A DNA stretch of 56,127 bases from Labilithrix sp. (GTDB taxonomy: Bacteria; Myxococcota_A; Polyangia; Polyangiales; Polyangiaceae), in contig JAHBWA010000051.1 of assembly GCA_019637195.1 (NCBI GenBank), positions 1 through 56,127 on the forward strand, written 5' to 3'. The notes under the pieces are model-generated. The model worked only from the letters and a program-made list of their open reading frames with translations. It ran no database searches and was not told the DNA's origin. Position 1 is the first letter of the stretch; each line of letters opens with the position of its first letter. Positions 29,493 through 38,741 of this stretch are shown piece by piece. The position numbers and the translations under genes were made by a program.

Positions 29493-30456
29493 CCGGAGCG
29501 CGGCCGCCCTCGGCCTCGCCGCGCGGACGTGAGCGCACGCGCAGGAACGCGACGCCCGCGACGCCGGCGAGGCCGAGGAGCCGGAGCGTCCGATCGGCTC
29601 CGTTCTCGCCGCGGTAGGCGTAGTCCGAGGAGCGCGGCGTGTAGGGCTCGCGCTCGAGGGCGCGGACGAGCTCCGGATGGCCGAGGAGGCGTCCGTCGCG
29701 ATCGAGCACCACGGTCCGCCGCTCGCGGATCGCCTCGACGACCGCGGCGGCGCTCGCCGGCTCGCGGACGAAGACGAGGGTGCGGCAGAGGCCGAGGACG
29801 CTCGCGAAGTGATAGTCGGACGAGCCGATCGCCGCGGGGCGGGGCGTCGTCTCCTCGTAGTAGGCGAGGAGATCGAGCCAGCTCCACTCCGGGCTCCGCG
29901 ACGCGAACGCGATGGGGTGCATCAGCTCGACGCCGTCGAGCTGGGCACGGACCGGCGCGAGCCCGGGCTGGAAGCGCTTCACCGGGTGCGCGCCGATGGC
30001 GACGCCGCCCTGGGCGTGGATCTCGGCGACGACGCGCTCGATCGGCTGGTCCGGCGAGACCGTGCGCTCGAGGCCGACGGCGATGAGGTGGTAGCCGCCG
30101 GTCGTGACCTCCTCGCCGGGGATGACGATCGGTCCGCCGGTGGCGTCGGACCACGCGCGGGCGAGCCGTCCGGCGAGCACGGTGTTGTGTTCCGTCACGC
30201 TGATGGCGTCGAGCCCGCGCCGCTCTGCCTGGCGGACGAGCGACAGCGGCGAGAGCGTGCCGTCGCTGTAGGTCGTGTGCATGTGGAAATCGGCCTCGAG
30301 CACGCGGTAGCCGGCGCGACGGACGACGGGCCGCTCGGGGCGCGGATCGAACGCCGCGCCGCCGACGAGGCCGAGGACGACGAGCACGCACGCGACGAGC
30401 CACGCGCGCGAGATCGACGCGGCGGGCTGCTTCGCGAGGGGGCTTCGCGCGGCCAT
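29473..30456 (-). CDS. PHP-domain metal-dependent phosphoesterase, membrane-anchored
   Basis: A 327-aa protein. The ATG at 30456 sits 2 bp after the stop of an upstream membrane-protein gene. One N-terminal helix (WLVACVLVVLGLVGGAAF, ~19-36) anchors it or acts as a signal. The PHP domain follows: DFHMHTTYSDG (H58, H60), ISVTEHNTV, IPGEEVT, AIGAHPVKRF and AIGSSDYHFAS, giving the usual set of His/Asp/Glu metal ligands. A second hydrophobic stretch near the C-terminus (LRLLGLAGVAGVAFL) may be a second helix. PHP enzymes hydrolyse phosphate esters using Mn, Zn or Fe; the substrate is unknown, and the active site probably faces the periplasm. Confidence 0.85.
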   Translation of the reverse strand: MAARSPLAKQPAASISRAWLVACVLVVLGLVGGAAFDPRPERPVVRRAGYRVLEADFHMHTTYSDGTLSPLSLVRQAERRGLDAISVTEHNTVLAGRLARAWSDATGGPIVIPGEEVTTGGYHLIAVGLERTVSPDQPIERVVAEIHAQGGVAIGAHPVKRFQPGLAPVRAQLDGVELMHPIAFASRSPEWSWLDLLAYYEETTPRPAAIGSSDYHFASVLGLCRTLVFVREPASAAAVVEAIRERRTVVLDRDGRLLGHPELVRALEREPYTPRSSDYAYRGENGADRTLRLLGLAGVAGVAFLRVRSRPRGEAEGGRAPVSPSPS

Positions 30457-30458
30457 CG

Positions 30459-31031
30459 TCAGCGCCAGATCTGGGGGCCGAGCTGCCCCATCCCGAGGTA
30501 GTAGCCGACGACGATCGCCGTCAGGACGATCATGTGGAGCGCCGTGGCGATCGCCGCGCGCGCCCGAGTGAGGCCGAGGCCACGGCGGAAGCACGCGAAC
30601 GTGAGCACGCCGCTCCACGCGAACGTCCCGAGCACGAGCGGCGGCACGACCGCGAAGAGGACGTCGGCCGGCGACGGCGCGAGCAGGCAGATCGCCGCGA
30701 CCGCGAGGAGCGTGACGAGCCACGGTCCGTGGCCCGCGAGGTAGAGCGCGAACGCGCGGCGAAGCGGGACGTCCCGCGCGACGGCGCGCAGGGCAGCGGT
30801 GACGGCGACCAGCTGCGCGAGCGGGACGTACGCGAACGAGAACGTCGCGACGAACAGCTCGATCGGCGCGAGGCGCCCCGCGGCGGTCGTCGCGACGACC
30901 GCGCCGATGACGAAGAGCAGGCGCAGCGCGCCGCCCGTGATCGTCGGGGCGTCTTGGCCGCGCGCCCGCGCGAGGGCGTCGTACCCGCGGAAGGGGCGAA
31001 CGACGAGCGTGGCGGCCGCGGAGAAGAGCAC
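30459..31031 (-). CDS. Yip1-like multi-pass membrane protein
   Basis: A 190-aa membrane protein with about five hydrophobic segments: LRLLFVIGAVVATTAAG, ELFVATFSFAYVPLAQLVAV, WLVTLLAVAAICLLA, VLFAVVPPLVLGTFAWSGVL and MIVLTAIVVGYYLG. The opening LVVRPFRGYDALARAR (a P-G-F loop then TM helices) recalls the bacterial Yip1 family; this match is from memory and is weak. The start is GTG 31031 with GGGAG just before it. It is tightly coupled to the PHP gene and may hold that enzyme in the membrane. Confidence 0.6.
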   Translation of the reverse strand: MLFSAAATLVVRPFRGYDALARARGQDAPTITGGALRLLFVIGAVVATTAAGRLAPIELFVATFSFAYVPLAQLVAVTAALRAVARDVPLRRAFALYLAGHGPWLVTLLAVAAICLLAPSPADVLFAVVPPLVLGTFAWSGVLTFACFRRGLGLTRARAAIATALHMIVLTAIVVGYYLGMGQLGPQIWR

Positions 31032-31059
31032 CTCCCGACGTTAGCGCCCCGGCTCGTCG

Positions 31060-31085
31060 CATGTCGACCGATGCGCCTCGACATG
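31060..31085. promoter_or_regulatory. Inverted repeat in the divergent promoter region
   Basis: CATGTCGA (31060-31067) and TCGACATG (31078-31085) form perfect 8-bp arms around a 10-bp centre. The site lies 29 bp upstream of the membrane-protein start (31031, minus) and 115 bp upstream of the lipoprotein start (31201, plus). The sequence from 31150 to 31200 is markedly AT-rich for this genome. A dimeric regulator could bind here; none is encoded next to it. Confidence 0.4.
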
Positions 31086-31200
31086 TCGGTCTGCAGTAAT
31101 TCCGCGTGCCCACCGCCTCGGCTCGCCGTATCGATCGGTCGGGCGCTCCATCATAAAAACACTCGTGGACTTTTGACGCTCAAACGATACGACTAGTCGA

Positions 31201-33027
31201 ATGCGGACCTCTTTGCGCGGTGCTCTCGCCTTCTCGGTCTTCACGACGGTCTTCATCGCCGCGGGCTGCGGCGAAGGCCCCTCGCCGGACGGCGAGGCGG
31301 GGCCGGGGGACGCGCCCGACAGGGTGACGACGATCGGCCCGGGCGGCGGCGTCGTCACCGCCTCCGACGGCGCGACGATCGAGATCCCCGAGGGGGCGCT
31401 CGACCGGGAGGTCGCGATCTCGATCACGCGGCTCGACGCGGCGCCCCTCTTCGCGCTCGGCGCGGGCTACCGGATGGCGCCCGACGGGCAGACGTTCCTG
31501 AAGCCGGTCATCCTCACGTTCCCGTTCACCGCGCCGCCGGCCGACCGGACCGAGCCGATCGTCATCGTGTCGACGCCGACGGGCAAGGAGGAGTGGGAGT
31601 CGCTCGGCGGCACGCTCGTCGACGCGACCCACGTGCGCGCGGCGACGACGCACTTCTCCGACGCCGCGGCGACGTTCTCGCCGGTGGCCTGGCTCGGGAG
31701 CGCGTGCGCGATCGGCGTGCTCGCCGCCGGCGGCTTCGATCCGAAGGATCCCATGTTCGCCTCGCTCGCGCCCCTCGACGTCCAGCGCGTCTGCTCCGGT
31801 GGCTCGCGGGCATCGAACAGCGCCGAGTGCCGCTACAACTGCGATCGCTGTCAGAGCTCGGCTTGGCTCGGCGGCTTCCCGGCGTTGCTCGCCGAGTACA
31901 GCAGCTGGAGCTCGGCGACGAACAACCTCGGCGGCAAGGGCAAGCAGACGGCCGACGCGATGGCCGGCTTCGTCGAGAAGCTCATCGAGATGTACAAGGG
32001 CTGGTGCATCCCGTACCGGCGCGCGAACCCGGTGCCGGGCTGGAGCGCCAAGGCGTGGTGCGACGCGCCCACGAACATGGCGTCGTTCTTCGGCAAGACC
32101 GCGGAGGTCGCGAACTACGCCGGCATCGCCATCGCCTGCCTCGAGGCGCTCGTCGACGCGGGGCGCCAGGTCGCCCGGGCGATCGGCATCACCGGACGCG
32201 ACTACGGCTACCTCAACGACGCCTGGTACGAGTCGCTCTCGCTCGTCGCGTGCTCGGTCGTGAACGCGGCGAACACCTGCGCCGGCCTGGCCACCAGTCC
32301 GGGGACGGGTGGAACGAAGGCCGGCTACAGCGGGCTCATCGACTTCGTCGGCGGCAACCCCGTCTTCAACGCCGCCGTCCTCGGCTGCGGGACGGCGGTG
32401 GCCTGCCGCAACGAGGCCCTCTGCGAGATCACCGAGAAGGCCTGCGCGTACTACGATCAGGTCGCCGTGAAGCCGCTCCCCGGCTTCACGCCCGAGACGG
32501 GCTACGAGAAGGACAACGTCTGCTGCTGCCGCTCGAACGCGGCCGACGCGACCAAGCCCTCGTCGTGGTCGCTGACGGAGGAGCACCGGTGCCTCGACAC
32601 GGGCAAGGTCTTCCACCCCGGCACGTGCGGCGGGCGCACGACGGAGGCGCGCTCGGAGGCGGGCCTCCCGACGAACGCCGACGAGTGCGCCGAGCGTGCG
32701 AAGGGCCCGACGCCGACCATCACCGGCAACGCCTGGGGCACGATGACCTGCCGGCACAAGGTCACCGGCGCGAACTGCATCACGTACACCATTGGCCACT
32801 GCGCCGATCAGTCGGCGTACGGCGCCGCCTGCTCCGAGGGCGGGATCGGCGGCGCGCCGCCGGTCATGGGGCCGCGCGAGTGCTCGCAGGACGAGTCGTC
32901 GACGACGTACCGCTGCCTCCACAGCTGGTGCGCGTACGGCTGCATCCCGGGCAACAGCCCGCCGGGCAGCCACGATGACGACTGGGAGCCGGTCTACACC
33001 TGCACCGACAACCCGGCCTGCGACTGA
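31201..33027 (+). CDS. Large Cys-rich lipoprotein with ZU5-like N-terminal domain
   Basis: A 608-aa exported protein: MRTSLRGALAFSVFTTVFIAAGC gives acylated C23. Residues ~40-160 fit a ZU5-like module: TTIGPGGGVVTASDGATIEIPEGALDREVAISI, then TFLKPVILTFPF and VRAATTHFSDAA. The rest (~165-608) has about 30 Cys, including CRYNCDRCQ, DNVCCCRSN and CGTAVACRNEALCEITEKAC, and no family I know. The middle segment (SYNLGGKGKQ-AD-, YNDAWYESLSLVACSVVNAANTC) looks helical. The ATG follows an AT-rich leader with no strong Shine-Dalgarno. A surface role is likely; its target is unknown. The next gene converges 44 bp away. Confidence 0.75.
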   Translation: MRTSLRGALAFSVFTTVFIAAGCGEGPSPDGEAGPGDAPDRVTTIGPGGGVVTASDGATIEIPEGALDREVAISITRLDAAPLFALGAGYRMAPDGQTFLKPVILTFPFTAPPADRTEPIVIVSTPTGKEEWESLGGTLVDATHVRAATTHFSDAAATFSPVAWLGSACAIGVLAAGGFDPKDPMFASLAPLDVQRVCSGGSRASNSAECRYNCDRCQSSAWLGGFPALLAEYSSWSSATNNLGGKGKQTADAMAGFVEKLIEMYKGWCIPYRRANPVPGWSAKAWCDAPTNMASFFGKTAEVANYAGIAIACLEALVDAGRQVARAIGITGRDYGYLNDAWYESLSLVACSVVNAANTCAGLATSPGTGGTKAGYSGLIDFVGGNPVFNAAVLGCGTAVACRNEALCEITEKACAYYDQVAVKPLPGFTPETGYEKDNVCCCRSNAADATKPSSWSLTEEHRCLDTGKVFHPGTCGGRTTEARSEAGLPTNADECAERAKGPTPTITGNAWGTMTCRHKVTGANCITYTIGHCADQSAYGAACSEGGIGGAPPVMGPRECSQDESSTTYRCLHSWCAYGCIPGNSPPGSHDDDWEPVYTCTDNPACD

Positions 33028-33070
33028 GGCGCGGAGTCGACTCTCGCCACGAGCCGGCGGCGGAGTCGGC

Positions 33071-36000
33071 TCAGCGCTTCGTGCCCTGGCGGATGACCTC
33101 GTAGAACTGCTCGAGGCCGCTCTCGGGATCGATCAGGAAGTCGACGACGTTCTTGCTGACCGCGGCGTAGTCCTTCTGGCGCAGCGTGCCGTCGTACTCC
33201 TCGTCGGGGTCCTCGCGGTTGACGTCCGCGATGACGTCGATGATGACCTCGAGCGGGGCCTGGCCCTTGAAGTCGCCGTCCTTGATCGGCGTGACGACCT
33301 TCCCGAGGACGCTGGCGAGGACCTGGTTCGGATCGATCTCGCGGCTGCAGACCTGGTTGCCCTCGGCGTCGAAGTACTTGCCGCTCAGGCGCGCGAGCAG
33401 CGCCATCTGCGCGTCGACCAGGCTCTTCTCCGTGAGCTTCCCCTTGTCGTCGTACTTCGAGCCGTCGACGGCCTGCGCGAGCACCTTGTAGAGCGGGACG
33501 AGGTTCTTCTCGTCGCGGAGGAGCTGGACCATGTCGTTCGCCGACGCGAGCAGGCTCGCGAGCGCGTCGTTCTTCGAGGCCGCGTCGAGCAGGTACTCGA
33601 GGAGCTTCTCGGTCTCGCGGCGACCCTCGGGGTCGCCCCGGAGGGCGTCCATGACGTCGACGCCGGCGGTGACCAGCGGGCCGGCGAGCGTCTCTTCGGC
33701 CTTCGCCGCGAGCTCTTCGCGCGCCCAGGTGCACTTCTCGTAGGGCGCGACGAACGACCTCGGGCAGTGCGCCCAGAGCTGCGCGCGGAGCATGTCGACG
33801 ATCACCGGCGTCATCTTCGGGATGCTCGGGTTCGCGAACGCGGAGTTCGACCGGATCCCCGTCGTCCCGAGGAACTGGTCGACGAGCTGCGAGCGCGCGC
33901 GGCGCCAGCCGGCCCGGCGCTCCTTGTCGTTCGGGTTCTGCTCCTCGTACTTGTCGAACGCGACGTCGATCGAAAAGAGCGCGTTGGTGAGGAGGTACGC
34001 CGGCGTGACCTGCGGGACGGTCGTGCCGTCGTTGCGCGTCGTGGTGGTCTTCCCGTTGCGATCGGTCAGCTTGATCGAGCGCGCGTAGTCCGGATCGAGC
34101 GCGGCCCGCGTCGCCTGCGCGGCGACCTCGATCCCGCTCACGGTCCGCGTGCCCGCCGCCGTGCAGGCGCCGCTCGCGTCGGTCGCCGTGCACGTCTTGA
34201 CCGCCATGTTCTCGAGCTCTTTGGCGAGCGCGCTCAGGGCCGGGATGACGTCGCCGGCGAACGCCTCGGCGACGAGCCCCTCGTAGGAGCTCATGCCCTC
34301 GCGCGTGCACTGCTTGCCGTCGGCGAGGCGGCACTCCTCGGGGGTCGCCTCCTTGCCGGGGTAGTGGCGGTAGATGATGCTCGAGAGCTCGAGGAAGAGG
34401 TCCTCACGGCGGTGCTTCACGAAGGCGCCGAGGAGCGGGCGGATGGCGTCGTAGAAGCCGAACTGCTCCCAGGTGAAGAGCGTGTTCTTGCCCTTCTCGC
34501 CGAGCCACTGGCCGCTCGGGCAGTTGCGGAGGCCGCGGACCTTGCCGTCGGCGCGCGCGTCCTTGGCGTCGGGGCTGGGATCGTCGATGACGCGCTCGGG
34601 GCAGGGGCTCGTGCCGATGCGGTCGCCCTGGAGATCGCCGACGAAGAGCTTCGTCTTGGCGTTCTTCGTGTCGTTCTTCAGATCGAAGAAGACGAGTCGG
34701 TTCAAGAACTTCGGCGTCGGCGCGACGATCTGTCCGGCCGCCGGCCACATCCCGACGAGGCCGCTCGAGTCCTCGATGATCCCGGCCATCGCCGTGACCG
34801 TGCCGGGGGCGCGGAGGATCGCCGGGCGCATGTAGATCGTCCCGCGCGGGATCTCGGCGTCGGGCTCGTACTGGCCCGCATTGGCGATCGCGTCGAGGTA
34901 GAACGCGCCGAGGTTCTCGATCTTGAAGACCGCGCACTCCGCGAACGTGCCCGGGACGGAGAGGCCCAGCGCGTGGACCTTGGCGTCGGCCTTGTTGCAG
35001 GCCGTGACGCCCATCGTGTCGCTGATGAGGCCGAGGAAGCGGTAGAGCGCGCTCCGGTTCTTGCCGGTGTACGGCGCGCTCCGGTCCACGGGCGTCTTCA
35101 TCTCGCCCTTGCTCTTGGTCGTGATGTTGTACGTCGTGCCGTTGATGTCGTTCTCGTCGTAGGTGATCTCGTCTTTGAACGACGCGAACTTCGAGAAGAT
35201 GGTCCCGAGCTGCGCCGACTCCGGCGCGGCGAGCGCCTTGAGGATGTCCTCGAGCAGGCCAGGCTCCTTCGCGACCTTCGCCATCACGTCGAGGTTCTCG
35301 TCCCAGAACGTCGACTCCCGCGGGATCGACGCCTCGGGGTGCTCCGCGGCGATGTCGAACGCGGCGCTCATCGCGCCGGTGACGCGCGCCGTCTGCCTGG
35401 CGTTCGTCGTGAAGAGCTCCTTCGTCATGGCGAGCGTCGCGTCGGCGCTCTTGTCGCCGAGGATCGCGCCGAGCGCGTAGACGAGGTCGAGCATCGGCGA
35501 GTCCTTCGTGCGGACGCCGTCGAACTGGATCGTCTTGTTCGCGTACTTCTTCGAGCGCGTCTCGCGCGGACCCATGACGACCGGGAGGCCGCCCATCATG
35601 TCCATGAGCGTCTCGTGCTTGGCCTCCGGGTCGGAGTTCACGAGCGGCTTCATGTCCTTCATCATCTGCGCGGCGAAGGTGCGGCTCGTGTCGATGTACT
35701 CGTAGAGCAGGCCGTCGCCGGCGGTGGCGCGGTCGAACCTGTCGCGGGCCGCGTCGGGCGCGCCCGGGAAGGAGAACGGCGACGGCGCGACCGACCCGTT
35801 CGACGTCTTGAAGCGCCCGACGGCGTCGAGATCGGGCAGGCCGTCACCGTCGGCGTCGACGAAGGGCGCGGGGACGGCGCCGCCGCGGATCATCGCGTAG
35901 CCGCGCGAGTCGCGGCGGACGATGTAGCGCGAGCTGCCGCTGACGAACGCCTCGTCCTCGGTGTAGAGCAGCTCCTGCATCATCTCGAGGTTGTCGCGCG

Positions 36001-37078
36001 GGCGGGAGATGACGACGCGGCCCGAGGCGTCGGTCCTGACGGTGAGCGGGGACGGCTTGGTCTCGTCGGCCTCGGCCGCGAGGAGCTCCTCGTGCCCGAC
36101 CTCGAGCATCTTGTTGAGCGCGTGGTTGCCGGGGCCCGCGACCGGGATGCGGTCGCCGTCGGCGTCGCGCCGCGGGTTCGGCTCGTAGGGCTGCGAGTCG
36201 GCCGAGAGCAGCCGGAGGCTCGCGTTCGAGAAATCGCGGAGGCCAGGGTAGGCGACCACGGGGCGCGCGGCGCCGAGGGCGGTCTCGATCGGGCGATAGC
36301 CCTGGCGCGCGCTGATGCGCTGCCACGCCAGCTGAGCGTCCTCGTCCTTCTCGAACGCCGCGACGACGCGCGCGAGCGACTGCGTCGAGTGCGGGAGCGT
36401 CCCGTCGTTGTAGAGCTCGCCCATCCGCCCGAGCATGTCGGCGAGCGCGTCGACGAGCAGTCCCTCGCCGCTCTTCTTCGGCGCGCCGCACGACTTGGTC
36501 GGGTCGGCGTTGTCGAGGTCCTTGATCGCGATCTTCTCGTCCTCGGGGAACGTGGCGTCGAACGCGCGGATGAGATCGCCTCTGCGCCGCGCGAGCGCCT
36601 CGATGCGACCGATCGCCTTTGCGCGATCCTTGCGCTGCTTCTCGACGCTGACGGGCTGGTCGTTCTCGTCGACGAGGCCGGTCGCGACCGGGGGGAGCTT
36701 CGAGGTGTCGACGGTGTCGGCGTAGCCGCCGGAGAACGGCTTGTGGCAGACAGCGCGGAAGGACGCGCCGCTGAGGTCTTCGCGGAGCGCCTGCGCGGAG
36801 ACGCGGTCGCAGATGACGCCGAACATCTCCTGACCGACGCTCCCGCGCGGGGGAGGGGTGCGCTCGGTGTCGAACTCGTGGCAGCCGGGCGCGAGGACGC
36901 TCAACGCGGTGAGCCCGACGACTCCGAGGAGGCTGACGCAACGCGCTGACGCGAAGCGCCAGACACGCTCCGCGCTGCTCCGATTCGGATAGCTGGAGGA
37001 TCGGCTCTTATCCATCTCCGATCGACTAGACTCCGGCTTCGGCGTTGCTGTCATCGAAAAGCTGCGACCTTGTCGCAT
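33071..37078 (-). CDS. Very large envelope protein of unknown function
   Basis: A 1335-aa protein. ATG 37078 is preferred because GGGAGG lies five bases upstream; 37096, 37054 and 37015 are other in-frame ATGs. A hydrophobic segment (VSLLGVVGLTALSVLAPGC) ends in a possible lipobox at C66 (C45 from 37015), so it is probably a lipoprotein. Two Ca-binding-like loops are visible, RRDADGDRIPVAG and FVDADGDGLPDLDAVG. The remainder is mostly helical, with Asp/Lys-rich stretches and repeated phrases such as LPALSALAKELENM and EDILKALAAPESAQL. No catalytic motif or named domain is recognised. It is divergent from glmU with 42 bp between starts, so the two share a control region. Confidence 0.8.
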   Translation of the reverse strand: MRQGRSFSMTATPKPESSRSEMDKSRSSSYPNRSSAERVWRFASARCVSLLGVVGLTALSVLAPGCHEFDTERTPPPRGSVGQEMFGVICDRVSAQALREDLSGASFRAVCHKPFSGGYADTVDTSKLPPVATGLVDENDQPVSVEKQRKDRAKAIGRIEALARRRGDLIRAFDATFPEDEKIAIKDLDNADPTKSCGAPKKSGEGLLVDALADMLGRMGELYNDGTLPHSTQSLARVVAAFEKDEDAQLAWQRISARQGYRPIETALGAARPVVAYPGLRDFSNASLRLLSADSQPYEPNPRRDADGDRIPVAGPGNHALNKMLEVGHEELLAAEADETKPSPLTVRTDASGRVVISRPRDNLEMMQELLYTEDEAFVSGSSRYIVRRDSRGYAMIRGGAVPAPFVDADGDGLPDLDAVGRFKTSNGSVAPSPFSFPGAPDAARDRFDRATAGDGLLYEYIDTSRTFAAQMMKDMKPLVNSDPEAKHETLMDMMGGLPVVMGPRETRSKKYANKTIQFDGVRTKDSPMLDLVYALGAILGDKSADATLAMTKELFTTNARQTARVTGAMSAAFDIAAEHPEASIPRESTFWDENLDVMAKVAKEPGLLEDILKALAAPESAQLGTIFSKFASFKDEITYDENDINGTTYNITTKSKGEMKTPVDRSAPYTGKNRSALYRFLGLISDTMGVTACNKADAKVHALGLSVPGTFAECAVFKIENLGAFYLDAIANAGQYEPDAEIPRGTIYMRPAILRAPGTVTAMAGIIEDSSGLVGMWPAAGQIVAPTPKFLNRLVFFDLKNDTKNAKTKLFVGDLQGDRIGTSPCPERVIDDPSPDAKDARADGKVRGLRNCPSGQWLGEKGKNTLFTWEQFGFYDAIRPLLGAFVKHRREDLFLELSSIIYRHYPGKEATPEECRLADGKQCTREGMSSYEGLVAEAFAGDVIPALSALAKELENMAVKTCTATDASGACTAAGTRTVSGIEVAAQATRAALDPDYARSIKLTDRNGKTTTTRNDGTTVPQVTPAYLLTNALFSIDVAFDKYEEQNPNDKERRAGWRRARSQLVDQFLGTTGIRSNSAFANPSIPKMTPVIVDMLRAQLWAHCPRSFVAPYEKCTWAREELAAKAEETLAGPLVTAGVDVMDALRGDPEGRRETEKLLEYLLDAASKNDALASLLASANDMVQLLRDEKNLVPLYKVLAQAVDGSKYDDKGKLTEKSLVDAQMALLARLSGKYFDAEGNQVCSREIDPNQVLASVLGKVVTPIKDGDFKGQAPLEVIIDVIADVNREDPDEEYDGTLRQKDYAAVSKNVVDFLIDPESGLEQFYEVIRQGTKR

Positions 37079-37120
37079 AACCGCCTCCCTCTCCACCCAT
37101 CATCAAGCGAAAGGCGCGCC

Positions 37121-38569
37121 ATGTTCGAGAAGACCACCGCGGTCATCCTAGCTGCCGGTCAGGGCACCCGGATGAAGAGCGGGCTGCCCAAGGTCCTGCA
37201 TCCCGTCGCAGGCAAGCCGCTCGTCCACTACACCGTACGCGCGGCGCTCGAGGCCGGGTGCGGAGAGGTCGTCGTCGTCGTCGGACACGGTCGCGAAGCC
37301 GTCGAAGCGTACCTCGCGAAGGCGTTCGGCGCATCGGGCGAGAAGCCCGAGTGGGCCGGGCGGGTGAAGACGGCCGTGCAGACCGAGCAGCGGGGCACCG
37401 GCGACGCCGCCAAGGCGGGGCTGTCCGGTGTCCGCGCCGAGGCCGAGCGCGTCCTCCTCTTCTACGGCGACGTCCCGATGCTCGCCGCGGACGACGTGGC
37501 CGCCGTCGCGCGCGCGCTCGCCGAGGACGGCGGCGCGGCGGTGGCGATGGCCGCGTGCACGACCGAGGATCCGTTCGGCTACGGGCGTGTGATCCGCGAC
37601 GAGCGAGGTCAGGTCGTCGAGATCCGCGAGCAGCGCGATCTCCGGAGCGACGCCGAGCGCGCCATCAAGGAGTGGAACCCGGGGATCTACGCGGCGACGC
37701 GGCGGTTCTTCGAGGAGGCGCTCGCCTCGCTCGCGCCGAACAACGCGCAGGGCGAGTACTACCTCACCGACATCGTCAGCTTCGCGGCCAAGCGCGGCGA
37801 TCGCGTGGTGGCGGTGCCGTCGAACCCGGCCGTGATGGACGGCGTCAACGACCGCGCGCAGCTCGCGCTCGCCGACCGCGCGATGTGCGAGCGCATCCTG
37901 AAGAAGCACCGCGTCGCGGGGGTCACGATCCGCGACGGCGCGCGCATCGAGGACGGCGTCGAGATCGGCGCCGACGCCGTCGTCGAGAGCTTCGCCGTCC
38001 TCCGGGGCAAGACGCGGGTAGGGGCGGGCGCGGTCGTCGACGTCGGCTGCGTGCTGACGAACGCGGACGTCGGTGACGGCGTCGCGCTCAAGCCGTACAG
38101 CGTCGTGACCGACTCGATCGTCCGCGCCCGCGCGCAGGTCGGTCCGTTTTCGCACCTGCGGCCCGAGAGCGACGTCGGAGAAGAGGCGCACATCGGCAAC
38201 TTCGTCGAGACCAAGAAGACGAAGCTCGATCGCGGCGCGAAGGCGAACCACCTCGCCTACCTCGGCGACGGCTTCGTCGGCGAGGGCGCCAACGTCGGCG
38301 CCGGCACCATCTTCTGCAACTACGACGGCTTCCAGAAGCACGTCACGCGCATCGGCAAGGGCGCGTTCATCGGCTCGGACTCGCAGCTCGTCGCGCCCGT
38401 CACGATCGGCGACGGCGCCTACGTCGGCACCGGCACCACCGTCACGAAGGACGTCCCCGCGGACGCGCTCGCGATCGGCCGCGCCAAGCAGGAGAACAAG
38501 GAGGGCTACGCGTCGCGCCTCCGCGGTCGCCTGAAGGCCCAGAAGGAAGCGGCCGCGCAGAAGAAGTGA
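37121..38569 (+). CDS. glmU: Bifunctional UDP-GlcNAc pyrophosphorylase / glucosamine-1-P acetyltransferase
   Basis: A 482-aa GlmU. The N-terminal uridylyltransferase has VILAAGQGTRMKSGLPKVLHPVAGKPL, QRGTGDAAKAG, YGDVPML and VNDRAQLA. The C-terminal left-handed beta-helix carries hexapeptide repeats and acetyltransferase landmarks (FSHLRPES, GNFVETKKTKLDRGAKANHLAYLGD, NVGAGTIFCNYDG and FIGSDSQLVAPV). It makes UDP-GlcNAc for peptidoglycan and LPS in two steps in the cytosol. ATG 37121 matches the family start; the 17 codons of open frame upstream lie over the leader. MurA, which uses its product, lies 2.1 kb downstream. Confidence 0.97.
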   Translation: MFEKTTAVILAAGQGTRMKSGLPKVLHPVAGKPLVHYTVRAALEAGCGEVVVVVGHGREAVEAYLAKAFGASGEKPEWAGRVKTAVQTEQRGTGDAAKAGLSGVRAEAERVLLFYGDVPMLAADDVAAVARALAEDGGAAVAMAACTTEDPFGYGRVIRDERGQVVEIREQRDLRSDAERAIKEWNPGIYAATRRFFEEALASLAPNNAQGEYYLTDIVSFAAKRGDRVVAVPSNPAVMDGVNDRAQLALADRAMCERILKKHRVAGVTIRDGARIEDGVEIGADAVVESFAVLRGKTRVGAGAVVDVGCVLTNADVGDGVALKPYSVVTDSIVRARAQVGPFSHLRPESDVGEEAHIGNFVETKKTKLDRGAKANHLAYLGDGFVGEGANVGAGTIFCNYDGFQKHVTRIGKGAFIGSDSQLVAPVTIGDGAYVGTGTTVTKDVPADALAIGRAKQENKEGYASRLRGRLKAQKEAAAQKK

Positions 38570-38669
38570 AGAAGCGCGCAACTCGCGTGGCGCGCGGCCG
38601 ACGGAGCTCATACCTCGGTCGGCTGAACGTCGACGCGGAAAGGCAGGCGCGATCGCAAGAACCTCGAAA

Positions 38670-38725
38670 CACGCATGGTGGCGGGCGGCTCGGGAGCGAC
38701 GAGGCTCCCGGGTCGCCCGTGCGTG
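38670..38725. terminator. Large hairpin between convergent genes, possible bidirectional terminator
   Basis: Nested inverted repeats: CGGGAGC / GCTCCCG around a GACGAG loop, then CGGGCG / CGCCCG, then outer CACGCA / TGCGTG. The structure lies between the glmU stop (38569, plus) and the response-regulator stop (38742, minus). There is no T-run on either side, so a classical Rho-independent terminator is not proven; stem strength and position suggest transcription-end or mRNA-stabilising function. Confidence 0.5.
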
Positions 38726-38741
38726 AACCGAGGCGGGGCGC

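Noticed and set aside
33051..33072. Hairpin GAGCCG / CGGCTC as a terminator between convergent genes
   Set aside because: Only 6-bp arms with a 10-base loop, overlapping a stop codon and without a T-run; too weak in this GC context.
32792..36949. Plus-strand frame of 1385 codons opposite the large envelope protein
   Set aside because: Composition is almost only Arg, Ala, Val, Leu, Asp and Glu with no motif, whereas the minus frame has a signal segment, a ribosome-binding site and normal amino-acid use.
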